Shown piece by piece: positions 1 through 9,711 of a stretch of DNA of 64,000 bases. The notes under the pieces are model-generated. The model made no database searches, was not told the DNA's origin, and saw only the letters and a list, made by a program, of their open reading frames with translations. Both the position numbers and the translations under genes were made by a program. Positions within the stretch are counted from its first letter, which is position 1. Every line of letters starts with the position of its first letter. Origin of the DNA: Saccharomyces paradoxus (taxonomy: Eukaryota; Ascomycota; Saccharomycetes; Saccharomycetales; Saccharomycetaceae); the NCBI RefSeq assembly GCF_002079055.1, contig NC_047502.1, positions 1-64,000 of the forward strand, written 5' to 3'.

Positions 1-142
1 ACCCACACCACACACACCCACACCCACACCCACACCCACACCCACACCCACACACCACACCACACCCACACCCACACCCACACCCACACCACACCCACAC
101 CCACACCCACACAGATACCACACCCACACCCACACACCACAC
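1..142. repeat. Telomeric C1-3A repeats (chromosome end)
   Basis: The first 142 bases are almost purely CCACA / CCCACA units, the irregular C1-3A repeat made by Saccharomyces telomerase, seen here on the strand whose 5' end is the chromosome end. One interruption (CAGATACC, about 112-119) breaks the run. This places the window at a left telomere. The true telomere may be longer than the assembled part. Confidence 0.97.
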
Positions 143-179
143 CCTAACACTACCCTAACCCTAACCCTAACATTAACCC
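142..179. repeat. CCCTAA (TTAGGG) subtelomeric motifs, Tbf1-type
   Basis: Perfect CCCTAA hexamers lie at 142-147, 153-158, 159-164 and 165-170, with related units up to 179. In Saccharomyces these vertebrate-like TTAGGG units sit inside the telomeric tract and are bound by Tbf1, which has boundary/insulator activity. The binding role is family knowledge; the repeat is seen directly. Confidence 0.85.
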
Positions 180-781
180 TCACTCCATCCCTTCCTATCC
201 CCATCTCATCTTACCCTCCTCTATCTCTTCTCATCTTTCCCCCTCTTACCCTACCTCTCCCACATCACAATCCACGGCACTTACCTCACCACCCCATGCC
301 CTGCCCCATTCTCCCACTCCACCACTCCTAACCACCATCCATCCTCCGAGTATTCATCTCCACACCCGAACCACCATCTATCCATTTCCAATATCTAATA
401 TCCAACTCCCACTACCACTTACCCTACCATCCATCTACCTTCCCCCATCTACCATGTCGTCCTTACTATAACACTACATACCACATGTAAACAGATCAAA
501 CGTAAACAAATCTAATGTAAACAAATCAAACGTAAACAATACACCAGATAACTTACCCTGCCACACTATCAACCTCTCCACTATACCTTCCACATCCCCA
601 AACAATACCACCTCCAACTATCACAACCACATACCCAAATCTACCACACTCACCTTTTATTTATTTAACGATATCGCATATGCATACGGACGCTATAGAA
701 CACATCACCCCCAACTTACCCCGCCATAATACTCTACACCAAGGCCATCTCTCACTCGATTAGTACCATATATATCACCAC

Positions 782-794
782 ATCACCATACACG
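782..794 (+). promoter_or_regulatory. Abf1 binding site in core X
   Basis: ATCACCATACACG fits the Abf1 consensus RTCRYNNNNNACG at every fixed position. An Abf1 site at this place in core X is a conserved property of the element. Confidence 0.8.
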
Positions 795-1002
795 GAACTT
801 GCCTCAGCGGTTTATACCCTGTGCCATTTACCCATAACACCCACGATTATCCACATTTTAATATCTATAACTGATCACACAACCTCAATTATCATATAAA
901 TACTCTTAACTTCATGCTTTATAACGTTTTTATACAAATATCCACTACCCATTTTATATGTACTAATATAAATACCACCAAATAATCACAACTAAAATCA
1001 CC

Positions 1003-1013
1003 TAAACATAAAA
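1003..1013 (-). other. ARS consensus sequence of the X-element origin
   Basis: On the minus strand the sequence reads TTTTATGTTTA, an 11/11 match to the ARS consensus WTTTAYRTTTW. The surrounding CACCTAAACATAAAAATAT is the conserved core-X segment. X-element origins are usually dormant or late because of telomeric chromatin (family knowledge; activity here is not shown). Confidence 0.75.
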
Positions 1014-1030
1014 ATATACCATTTATCAAT

Positions 1031-1943
1031 AAGAAGGTATAAACACACTATATATTAACATAAGCGAAATATCATAAACATAAGACGTGTCCTAATATCG
1101 TTATACAAACGCAACTACAAGATCTTCTCACTCTCGGTACTACCGTAATTCAATGTCCTGTACTCATTCCGGTGCCACTATATAAGGTCACTATGCTTAT
1201 ACTATAAGAACAATACATACTAATGCAGATGCTATAATATCCTTATTTCATTTTGCCAACTCGATCACAAAATATTCCTATTCTGAGTACATCCGTTAAT
1301 CAATATGAGGTGTAACAACCAGAAGCCATGGTTTGAGGTGAACGATGCTTCTAGGTTTTGCTTTAGTGTTTTTATAGTGGAATCAGGTCTAAGAAAAGGG
1401 TGTTGATACTTGGAAGGGCAATAAATTTTATGAATCTTTCTCTCAGACATTCATACGATGGACTCTTTCCCAGGGGAGAAGGTATGGGTACCTATTTCCA
1501 TTTTCCTATTACACATTTACACAACTTTATGACAGGTAATCTACGCTAAAATATGTGTTTCATTTTAGACGGCAACCGAGCTGTGCGAGAAGTTGGATTG
1601 CTCCTTAAACGTAATTACATACTGCGTATAAATCAAAGTTATCGCAAACCTATAAGCACTTGCATCCACAATTACAAAAAGCACTATTACATTTATAAAG
1701 TGAGCTGGACAGAAAATCGGAATCACCTTGAAACCTCTTTCTAAGAATGGGATACAACACGGTTTTTTTTAGTCAAAAATCACTCGAGGTTATTATCCTT
1801 TTTCTATTATAAGGTTACTGAGCCATCAACAGTTGCGTAATGCGCGCCCGCTTAGCGCCTTTTTTTAAAAAAATATATAAAGCGAACAGCCAGAAGCTGC
1901 AACTCCAAATAGCAACTCCCTCAAGCTGCCACCTCGCTATCAA
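1031..1943. other. Intergenic: X element to COS gene
   Basis: About 0.9 kb with only two ~60-codon ORFs (1265-1450 minus, 1553-1744 plus), neither of which I recognise. A TATATAAA box at 1874-1881, about 70 bases before the COS start codon, is probably its TATA element. A long T/A run precedes it (1859-1873). I see nothing else here. Confidence 0.6.
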
Positions 1944-3089
1944 ATGAAGAATAATGAAATTGAAGATGAAAAGAGCGTAGCTCTATCATCCTTCGGGCAT
2001 CTCGAATCCCAAAAGATTGTTTTACCCCAGAATGTTTTCAGAAGCCAGTTCACATGGATGTGTTATCAGATTTACAAGTCCTTAGCGTTTCGTATCTGGT
2101 TGCTATTATGGTTGCCACTTAGTGTTTGGTGGAAAATGACCACCAATTGGATTTACCCGTTTATTGTTTCGCTTCTTGTCCTGTTTCTAGGGCCAATATT
2201 TTTACCCGTTATTCATGTACTTTCTCGTAAACGTTCTTTATCTAAGCAACTCACTCAGTTTTCCAAAGAAATTGCTAAAAATACACCAGGCACGCACACC
2301 CATGATTGGGAAGTTATCGCTATAAATCTAAATTCGTACTTTTATGAAATCAAAGCTTGGAATACTAAGTACTTTTTTTTCAACGCTGCGGACTGCCAAG
2401 AAGCGTTCAGAAGAACTCTTCTCGAACCATTCTCTTTGAAGAAAGACGAAGCTGCCAAAGTTAAGTCATTTAAAGATTCCGTTCCTTACATCGAAGAGGC
2501 CTTGCAAGTTTATTTTACAGAAGTTGAAAAACAGTGGAAGCTGTTCAATACTGAGAAAGCAAGGAGCCCTGTTGACCTGGAAGACGTGCAGCTCCCCAAG
2601 GAAGTTCACCGATTCAAGCTTACCTGGGTTCTCAAGAGGCTTTTCGATCCGCGGTTTTTACCGCTGTTCTTTTTTTATTTTTATGATGTCTGCACGTCAC
2701 GACATTATGACCTTATATCACGTTTCTTGTCTCCTGTAGTTTGGTCTCTCATCCTGGTGTGGCTTTTCCGGAACATGAGGAATTACTTTTTATCCATGAA
2801 AATTGAACACAAGATGCAGTTTTTGTCAACTATTATAAATGAACAAGAAGGTGGTGCGAATGGATGGAATGAAATTGCAAAGAAAATGAATAGGTACTTG
2901 TTTGAAAAAAAAGTCTGGACGAATGAAGAGTTTTTCTTCGATGGAATTGACTGTGAATGGTTTTTTAGCCACTTCTTCTATCGCCTTTTATCATCAAAGA
3001 AACCTATGCGGTTTGCTTCGTTGAACATTGAACTATGGCCATACATTAAAGAAGCCCAATTATCTCGCAGTGAGGAGCCCTTGGTGTAG
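1944..3089 (+). CDS. COS family (DUP380) endosomal membrane protein
   Basis: The 381-codon ORF encodes a Cos protein, one of the subtelomeric DUP380 family. Cos proteins act at endosomes, where they are ubiquitinated and promote sorting of other membrane proteins, including GPI-anchored ones, into multivesicular bodies. The length equals the usual family length (about 379-383). Visible features are a charged N-terminus, hydrophobic pairs around residues 45-90 and 235-275, and the duplicated DUP pattern: a W-(N/T)-x-(K/E)-x-FFF block near 140-150 recurs near 320-335, each followed by an F-rich segment. The start is the first ATG after a good TATA box. Position just inside the X element is typical. 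I cannot say which numbered COS gene it corresponds to, because the family is nearly identical and recombines between ends. Confidence 0.93.
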   Translation: MKNNEIEDEKSVALSSFGHLESQKIVLPQNVFRSQFTWMCYQIYKSLAFRIWLLLWLPLSVWWKMTTNWIYPFIVSLLVLFLGPIFLPVIHVLSRKRSLSKQLTQFSKEIAKNTPGTHTHDWEVIAINLNSYFYEIKAWNTKYFFFNAADCQEAFRRTLLEPFSLKKDEAAKVKSFKDSVPYIEEALQVYFTEVEKQWKLFNTEKARSPVDLEDVQLPKEVHRFKLTWVLKRLFDPRFLPLFFFYFYDVCTSRHYDLISRFLSPVVWSLILVWLFRNMRNYFLSMKIEHKMQFLSTIINEQEGGANGWNEIAKKMNRYLFEKKVWTNEEFFFDGIDCEWFFSHFFYRLLSSKKPMRFASLNIELWPYIKEAQLSRSEEPLV

Positions 3090-3943
3090 AAACGAATGCG
3101 CCTTCTTCAATTTTATAGTTTGTGTAATTCATCAGATCTGACTAATCAAAATTATTTTACTCTTTACTATTATAACTATTCTCTTTCACCTATTCACCGC
3201 TCGTTAACAAAAAATAAACTTGCTACCATCCTACTAGATGCGTAAAACTCAATGTCGTTTTCTTCTGTAAGTGATGCCATATTCCATGTATATCCAAAAA
3301 AGTTATATGGCCCGTTTTATCAAGAAATTATATCAGCACAACTTCAGCTGGTCTAGAGTGTTAATATGTCGGGAAAGAATATATAATAGTTTGATCCACG
3401 AAATCATGACACGATTATTGAGCATTAATTACAGCCAGACCGTTCACACATAACTTTTGCTTTCACATTTATTGTTAATCACGGGCGATGTTGAAGGCTT
3501 TAGGGAAGCCAGTACCGAATACTAAATAGTAATCGCACTGCCACGGAAAAATTCCCTGATCTACAACCTTAATCTCAAAAGTGACACATGTGTAATAATG
3601 ACTCCGGGCCGATCCAATAAAAAAAAAGCGACCTATCTATTGAAAAAGTAAAAGAGTACGAAAACAATACGTTTTAGAATTCAGTATTTTCATGATAATT
3701 GTTTCCTTCGTACTCTCAACCCCCCACCTAGGAGGCGGCCCCAAAAGAGAGGTTATTTCTGGGTTCACCGTGGTGATAAGAATGGTTTGAAAGTACCGTC
3801 ATTGATCAAACAGGTTTATAATTTTAATATACATTTATATAATTAACTGTACTTATATCACCAAAAAGAGCTTTTTTTTTTTCTATTTTATTTTTCGTTA
3901 CTTATCAATGTCTATAGAATTTCATTCGTAAAGGTCCGTGTTC
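3090..3943. other. Intergenic between COS and PAU genes
   Basis: About 850 bases with no credible gene; the only ORF (3271-3453, plus) is 60 codons and unrecognised. The right part (about 3790-3920) resembles the conserved 3' flank of PAU genes at other telomeres, as I recall it (an ACCGTCATTGATCAAA block followed by an A/T-rich terminator-like stretch), so the PAU gene moves with its downstream sequence. Confidence 0.55.
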
Positions 3944-4318
3944 CTATTTTGGAATGGCAGTGTAGATACCGTCCTTGGATAAAGCGCTAGAAATGGCTGG
4001 TCTCAATCTGGTAGAGTACCATGGGACACCGGTGATCATTCTGGTGACTTGGTCTGGAGCAATACCGGTCAACATGGTGGTGAAGTCACCGTAGTTGAAA
4101 ACGGCTTCAGCAACTTCAACTGGGTAGGTTTCAGTTGGGTGGGCAGCTTGGAACATGTAGTATTGGGCCAAGTGAGCTCTGATATCAGAGACGTAGACAC
4201 CCAATTCAACCAGGTTGACTCTTTCGTCAGATGGAGACAGAGTAGTAGTGGCTGGGGCAGCGGCAACACCAGCAGCGATGGCGGCAACACCAGCAGCAAT
4301 TGAAGTTAATTTGACCAT
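3944..4318 (-). CDS. Seripauperin (PAU family, TIP1/SRP1-like)
   Basis: This 124-residue protein is a seripauperin: an N-terminal signal peptide ([10 protein letters not shown] then Ala/Gly/Val-rich to about residue 20) followed by the conserved SRP1/TIP1 domain ([20 protein letters not shown], then the [25 protein letters not shown] end). PAU proteins are small secreted or cell-wall proteins induced without oxygen and during wine fermentation; their exact function is unsettled. I start it at 4318. The ORF is open upstream to 4441 (41 more codons), but a TATA box at 4411-4418 lies inside that extension, so the long form is unlikely to be transcribed from this promoter. The S288C gene at this chromosome end is PAU22, which may be annotated with a similar extension. 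The family is too similar for a firm number. Confidence 0.93.
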   Translation of the reverse strand: MVKLTSIAAGVAAIAAGVAAAPATTTLSPSDERVNLVELGVYVSDIRAHLAQYYMFQAAHPTETYPVEVAEAVFNYGDFTTMLTGIAPDQVTRMITGVPWYSTRLRPAISSALSKDGIYTAIPK

Positions 4319-4410
4319 TGTATTTGTTTTGTTTGTTAGTGCTGATATAAGCCTAACAGGAAAGAAAGGAATGAAGACATATTCACATAAAAGGATGATC
4401 ATAGTGGCTT

Positions 4411-4452
4411 TATTTATACACATTCCTTCACCAGTCACCACGACTTAAACGA
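4411..4452 (-). promoter_or_regulatory. PAU promoter: TATA box and AR1/Upc2-like site
   Basis: On the minus strand a TATAAATA box (4411-4418) lies 93-100 bases before the PAU start codon. Further upstream TCGTTTAAG (4444-4452) resembles the anaerobic response element TCGTTTAG bound by Upc2, which fits the known anaerobic induction of PAU genes. An 11-base G run (4463-4473) sits immediately beyond it. Motif matches are direct; binding is inferred. Confidence 0.5.
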
Positions 4453-6626
4453 ATCACTGGCTGGGGGGGGGGGTGCTCTCATCCAATATCTCACATCCTT
4501 CATAACTCGTCTCTCTCCCAAAATATTCACGGTAACTATGAGGTCGCACTTGTTCCTGAACGAGGCATGTATCTACCATAGATTCTTATGCGAAGGTATT
4601 GTTTTATGGTGCCTTTATCTATTCGTATGTGGAGGAATGTGAGAATGCCAATTATAGGGGTGCCGAGATGTGCCTTGAAAAACCCTTTCGCGTGCCTGTG
4701 ATACTTCCATTTTGGTCGGAAAGATATCCGAATTTGAGATTTGGACCCTCGTTCAGAAGCTTATTGACTAAGCTTGGTACGGTGTGATCTAAACGATTAC
4801 TGTGGAAGCAAAGTATAGTTTCTCGTCCCAAATTTTAAATATGAAATGGGAATCATAGTCGGGGAGAAGGGAGTACACCGTAGAAATTTACGATTCTGTA
4901 TGCAAATCCAACTTTATTAGAGGTATGGGCAACCTAAAATGAGACTTGGTATTGCAAAGGTACTACCACTTAAAGAGCTTTGCCTGATACGTAAGGTCAA
5001 AATCTCCATGATTGCGTGTCAGATCTTTTCTGTCGCTTTACAGAGGATAATTATAAATTTATGACTTCTCACGGGGCTCTTGGATTATAGCTTCTGGTAA
5101 TAAACGGCTGAAGAGAATTGCGTTAAAGAACCTTCGTTAATCAGTTTCATCGAAGAAAGAGCTCTTTAGTATTTGAAACTTTCTGCTCAAACAGACCTAT
5201 CCTTTCTCTTTGCAAATTCATATTACCGTTTGGCAATACTTTTCAGTCCCCCCCCAACAATGGTGAACAAAGCACCTTGATTTTATAACCCGTTCTCTTG
5301 ATTTAGCTCTCTTATTCATGAGCTATTTTCCACTGCAGTTTAACTGCGATATCTTACATTTTCTTTGCATACAATGTGTTTCATGAATACAGTAAGGTAC
5401 ACTATATTGTAGCAAATATCAGCCATAGCATGGTTGTATCATTGAAATGACACCACTTAATGTTAGTGACTTTCGTATGCCAAGACAACGCACTAGGACT
5501 AACTCACCAGTCACCGTACAAAAATTGAGCACTGTCACACCACTTTACAGTATTTTACTGCCGACCTCCTTTATCTTTTATGCTCCGTTTTTATCTTTGC
5601 GTCTTTTTGAAGCAATAATACTATGGTATACTACACAGATGCTACTCCTCATTTTACAGGATACTACCACATTTGAACATAACACCACAACAATAACTTT
5701 CTACCAGCTGCCTCCTCTTTTTCTTTCTCCTCCACTAGCAATCGCTGCCGCATATATCTAGGTACACTCATTGTATCACAGTATTGCCACTAGCAAGCCA
5801 GCAATATTTTGCACTCCAACAGATACTATAATAACTCCATCGGTAAACCGTCCATTTTGTTTTCATAGGTTCCCATTGTTTATTGCCCCCCTTTCACAAA
5901 TCACCGAATATATGTACACAAGCCCGTCCTGTAATCACACTACTACTACTGTTTATAATTGGGTGGTAGCACTTGACACAATACCCGTCTCGATTTACTG
6001 ACGTCGATTTTCAGCACTGATTGACTCCCGGTTCAGTGCCCCGCGAAATAGACATAAACGGCCTAATAAGAAAATCGCAAACCCTTACTGTAATCATACT
6101 GCATTTACAAAGTTTAAAGATCAGGATACGTATGGCGTAATGAAGTCTCCCATCCTGCATCGGATAATCTTGATATCATATTATGTTTCCTTTTTTTTCA
6201 CGGCCCAACACAGAGGAGTATTCGCCAGGCAGCTGATTACTATACAAACACTACATAGAAGTCTAAAATCTTGTTGGCGTGACTGTAACTGTGCTTCGTA
6301 TATGTGAAGCAGTTGATACCTTTGATAAAGGCATCACCAAACGGGGTTGTAATATGTATCTTGATATACTACAACGGAAAATAATCTACGAACTTTCTCC
6401 CGCAGAAATTTAAAAGAGAGACCTCCAAATACTACAATATGCAAGGCTTTCGTTGTGGCATTTTTTTTTCTGCTCTTTTTCCCACTTTGCTACCTTTAGC
6501 TGTGCTTTTTAGATTTTGCATTGGAAGGGACAGTATCACCCAAACTGCAAAAAAAGTTTACAATTGTTGCTGCATCGTCTGCCGTACTGGTTTCTACCAC
6601 ACTTTATTAGTCTTCTCAGAAAGGTC
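4453..6626. other. Long subtelomeric stretch without a confident gene
   Basis: About 2.2 kb separates the PAU promoter from the 3' end of the YPL277C homologue. In S288C the corresponding interval holds ERR2, HSP32 and FEX2; I see no trace of enolase, Hsp31-like or fluoride-exporter coding sequence here. The largest ORFs are 104 codons (5447-5761, plus) and 76 codons (5771-6001, plus, starting 9 bases after the first ends in another frame). They are Thr/Pro/Ile/Phe-rich, unrecognised and could be a relic or chance. An A/T-rich block with mononucleotide runs (C run at 5250-5257) is otherwise all that is visible. Confidence 0.5.
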
Positions 6627-8492
6627 TTAATGGTTATGGTTAACCATCAAATCATTTATATTAATACATTGTAGTTTATTGTTAATAACCAATCTTTGTC
6701 GAAATTCATCAAAGTGCGTTCCAAATCCCTCATTATGGGAATCTGGGTCAGTTATACCCATTGGAGATGGGCCCCAAGAAGGAGTGTAGCAAACTTCATC
6801 CCAATTGCATTGCGTTTCACAACGGTAATTCAGCTCAATCCACCCTAAAGATTCAATTAAGCCATCGACAGAGGAGCGGGCCGTTTCAACATGCTTTTGC
6901 AAGTCGCTGGAAGTTGTATTATCTTTCATAAAAGAGTAAACTTCAGGCATCAATAAATCATTCACTTTATAAATGACATCAACAATTTCTCTGACAACGC
7001 TGACAGAAGATGACCAAATCAAAAAGTCCGCATCCGTTTTCAAGTCGTGGTATGGACTGACATATTGGTATAGAGCAAAGTCTTTCCCACTACCGAATTG
7101 ATCACTGTTGTTACTTGCAGCCTCAAACCGCAGGCAAAAGTTCAACGTGAGTGATGTCGCATTGATGGCAATTGACTCATTAATATCACCATCGCTGTTC
7201 AGTATGTTACTAACAGATTTTATCAATGGTGCAAATTTAATGACAAGCTCATCCAACGCTAATTGCCAATCCATACTTTGTGTAGCATCGAATCCGACTT
7301 CCAGAGCCTTCTCTAGGTCATCCACCATCTCCAATTGTTTTTCCCATGTCATTCCATCATTGAGTAGTCTTCTGTTGTTGGGATCAGGAGCAATATAAGT
7401 CCTGTTTATCCCGCTCACTAGGTACCTGTAGTCAATATGGATTCGATGCTCTCCGTTGTCATGGGCTGCACCTGCTCTCAACTGATTGAAACTCTTAACT
7501 GCATTAAAATTAGACAAAACCTGCTCCCAGCCATCTTCCCTTTCGAGGATCACCTTTTGGTCATCCGTTAGCAGACCTTCAACAAGGTTTCCGTCCTCAT
7601 CTAGAGGCCAACCCTCTTCCTTCGATATGACGGTAGGTGGTGGCAGACCCAGGTATTGATTCGGATGAATCATGTCTAGCATTGAGACGAGCTCGACGTT
7701 GTCAGCCGAAAAATCACACAAGATGACTTCAAAGCCAACCTCCACCCTAATGACTCCGTCGAGCCCGAGCGGTTTTCCCCACTTACATATTCTGGCGGCG
7801 TAGAGCCGTTCCGCCATTCTTTCCTTTTCACCGTCATCCGGAAGGTTCAATTTCTTCTTGATAACATTCGACAGCATTAGCTGCGTGTCCATCTCTCCTG
7901 AGTCAGTTTTCGCAGCGGAAGCCCCATCAAGATAGAGAAATTTGTTGAGGTCCCGTGCTGCTCTATAGGTAAGCATTTTTTGAGAACTACGACCTCTTTC
8001 GTCTGGTGATGGTGGCCCCTTTGGACGATCGCCATGTGTGCCATTGCCGAATCTCCCATGCCTTCTTTCCAGGGATTTTCTTCCATAGGATGGTGACCTC
8101 AAGCCAAAAGAGTAGCTGAACTCGTGATCCATAGCTAGCCATTCGAAAGTGGTTGGCGCTTTTGATCCGGCATGGTACATTAAAGTTCCCTTGGGGATTA
8201 CAGCGGGGAAATAAGATACACCAACAGGATGTATATCTGATGGAGATTGTCTTAAAGCAGCTCGAATGGAATTGAAGATAGCCGTGCTGTTATCGAAATC
8301 AATGTCTCTGACAAACTCATGGTAATTATCCCATCGTATAGAATGTGCATCTGCGATTTTACTTGCAGATTCGTTATGTGGTAGGGCAGTTGGCACTACG
8401 CTATAAGATCTAGATAATTTCCAACAGAAACCAAGCAGGACAATCAGCAGTAAGCCTACGGTGGCTGGGACACCTTGACGACGGAACTGCAT
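6627..8492 (-). CDS. YPL277C/YOR389W-family membrane or secreted protein, full length
   Basis: The 621-codon uninterrupted ORF matches the S. cerevisiae family formed by YOR389W (624 residues) and the broken pair YPL278C/YPL277C at this locus. Function is unknown; S. cerevisiae expression is reported to respond to copper. Residues 9-26 form one hydrophobic segment after Arg-rich residues 4-5, a signal peptide or signal anchor. The rest looks lumenal or extracellular, with many N-x-S/T sequons (for example NNS, NGT, NDS and DNTTSS) and a Cys-containing C-terminal region (RCETQCNWDEVC). Divergent from the formate dehydrogenase gene, with which it also travels on S. cerevisiae chromosome XV, it shares a 1.2 kb intergenic region. 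Here the frame is open throughout, so the ancestral gene seems preserved. Confidence 0.87.
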   Translation of the reverse strand: MQFRRQGVPATVGLLLIVLLGFCWKLSRSYSVVPTALPHNESASKIADAHSIRWDNYHEFVRDIDFDNSTAIFNSIRAALRQSPSDIHPVGVSYFPAVIPKGTLMYHAGSKAPTTFEWLAMDHEFSYSFGLRSPSYGRKSLERRHGRFGNGTHGDRPKGPPSPDERGRSSQKMLTYRAARDLNKFLYLDGASAAKTDSGEMDTQLMLSNVIKKKLNLPDDGEKERMAERLYAARICKWGKPLGLDGVIRVEVGFEVILCDFSADNVELVSMLDMIHPNQYLGLPPPTVISKEEGWPLDEDGNLVEGLLTDDQKVILEREDGWEQVLSNFNAVKSFNQLRAGAAHDNGEHRIHIDYRYLVSGINRTYIAPDPNNRRLLNDGMTWEKQLEMVDDLEKALEVGFDATQSMDWQLALDELVIKFAPLIKSVSNILNSDGDINESIAINATSLTLNFCLRFEAASNNSDQFGSGKDFALYQYVSPYHDLKTDADFLIWSSSVSVVREIVDVIYKVNDLLMPEVYSFMKDNTTSSDLQKHVETARSSVDGLIESLGWIELNYRCETQCNWDEVCYTPSWGPSPMGITDPDSHNEGFGTHFDEFRQRLVINNKLQCININDLMVNHNH

Positions 8493-9711
8493 TATTTATC
8501 TGAACAACGATCAATGGATCCTTCGAGAGCCGAGGCCATAGATTTTTTTTTAAATTTGTTTTATCTTTTTACTATCTTTTCTTTTTAATATTGAAGGGGC
8601 GCAAGTTTCCTGTTTTTTTTTTTTTTTATTTTGAATTTTTCTCTTGGCAAGAAATTTGCACCCCTGTTAATTTTACGTATGTAGTTCACTGCGGCTGCTT
8701 ACGGCAGCACCTCGCTTTGTCCGGAACACGGTTGTCACCTGTCCTCGATATGGTATCAAGAAACTGTCATTGCAAGCATGGCTTTTTCTTTTGAAAAATT
8801 TGGTGATACAGAATAAAGAAGTTCCAAAAAATTCCTTTGCTGAGATGATTTATTTTCTACAGATATTTACTTTCTTTAGGTGCGAAAAATATAAATATAC
8901 ATTATCGCTAACGATCTAGGGAAAATAACACCTGATTGCGCATCTTTTGTTGGTGTTACCTGACTTTCTTATGGAAAGAGAACATTATATGGAAGGTTAC
9001 AATAACCGAGAATTGAAATTTATTTGTTCTTTATAGACACGTTAAAAACAAGTTGCCACAATAGGAGCAACTTTATAGGGGACCTTTTCGAATTTTTTGC
9101 AAGGAGAAAAAGAAAAACTGCAGCGGATTGAATGGGCTTTTAGTAGCAACTTTCATTACAAGCTATACTCTTATACCTCCTCATTTCACAGCACTTGGCA
9201 GCAAATGAAACATGCCGGGAATTACCCATTCCGTCATCACTGAGAGTAGGCTAGAAAGAAAGTTTCGACCCCAATTATATTTCTATCTTGTGTTAGTTTG
9301 GCTATGGTTTAAAACTGTTATTGACCGAAAACCAGAAAGATTGTCCCTTTTTTTCCCTTTGCAATCGGGCATTTCCTCACTAGGAAAGCACCGATTGTAG
9401 AACTCCGAGTGAAAAAAGTCATGCCAGTAATAAAAGTACCTGACGTTATGCTGAATATACTGTTCTTGGATTATTCATTTGCTAAGTAGAAGTTGGGGAA
9501 ACCTTTCTGCATTGTCAATCATTGAAAAAAGAGCATATAAAAAGGCATGAAGTTGGCGCTTTCTTTTAATTCTTCCTGAAATAGCTTTTGTAGCTATATT
9601 CTTAGTTATATATTGTTCCTTTCTTTTATCCAATTTAAGCAGTAATCATATATATATATATATTGGAGTAGTAGTCAAAACAACATATCAACCAAAAAAA
9701 AAGAAACTGAG
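8493..9711. promoter_or_regulatory. Divergent intergenic region, YPL277C homologue / formate dehydrogenase
   Basis: This 1.2 kb has no recognised gene (ORFs of 60-70 codons only). On the FDH side CATATAAAAAGG (9534-9545) is a plausible TATA box about 175 bases upstream of the ATG, and an alternating TA tract (about 9650-9662) lies within the leader. On the other side poly(dT) tracts (8542-8551 and 8614-8627) precede the YPL277C-type gene on its strand as poly(dA). I cannot assign specific activator sites. Confidence 0.5.

Larger units (their letters stand above)
180..1030. other. Subtelomeric X element (combinatorial repeats plus core X)
   Basis: A C-rich, TACCCT-rich stretch (about 180-480) resembles the X combinatorial repeats. 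It is followed by core X: the block near 794-860 (CTTGCCTCAGCGGT, then ACCCTGTGCCATTTACCCATAAC) is a hallmark of Saccharomyces core X as I remember it from S. cerevisiae chromosome I. Core X elements carry an ARS and an Abf1 site and act as proto-silencers at telomeres. No Y' element lies between X and the telomere, unlike S288C XVI-L, which carries a Y' (YRF1-7). Boundaries are approximate. Confidence 0.88.

Noticed and set aside
180-480. C-rich repeated stretch considered as a CRISPR-like or satellite array
   Set aside because: It is the X combinatorial repeat/STR region of a yeast telomere; no regular repeat-spacer structure, and the organism is a yeast.
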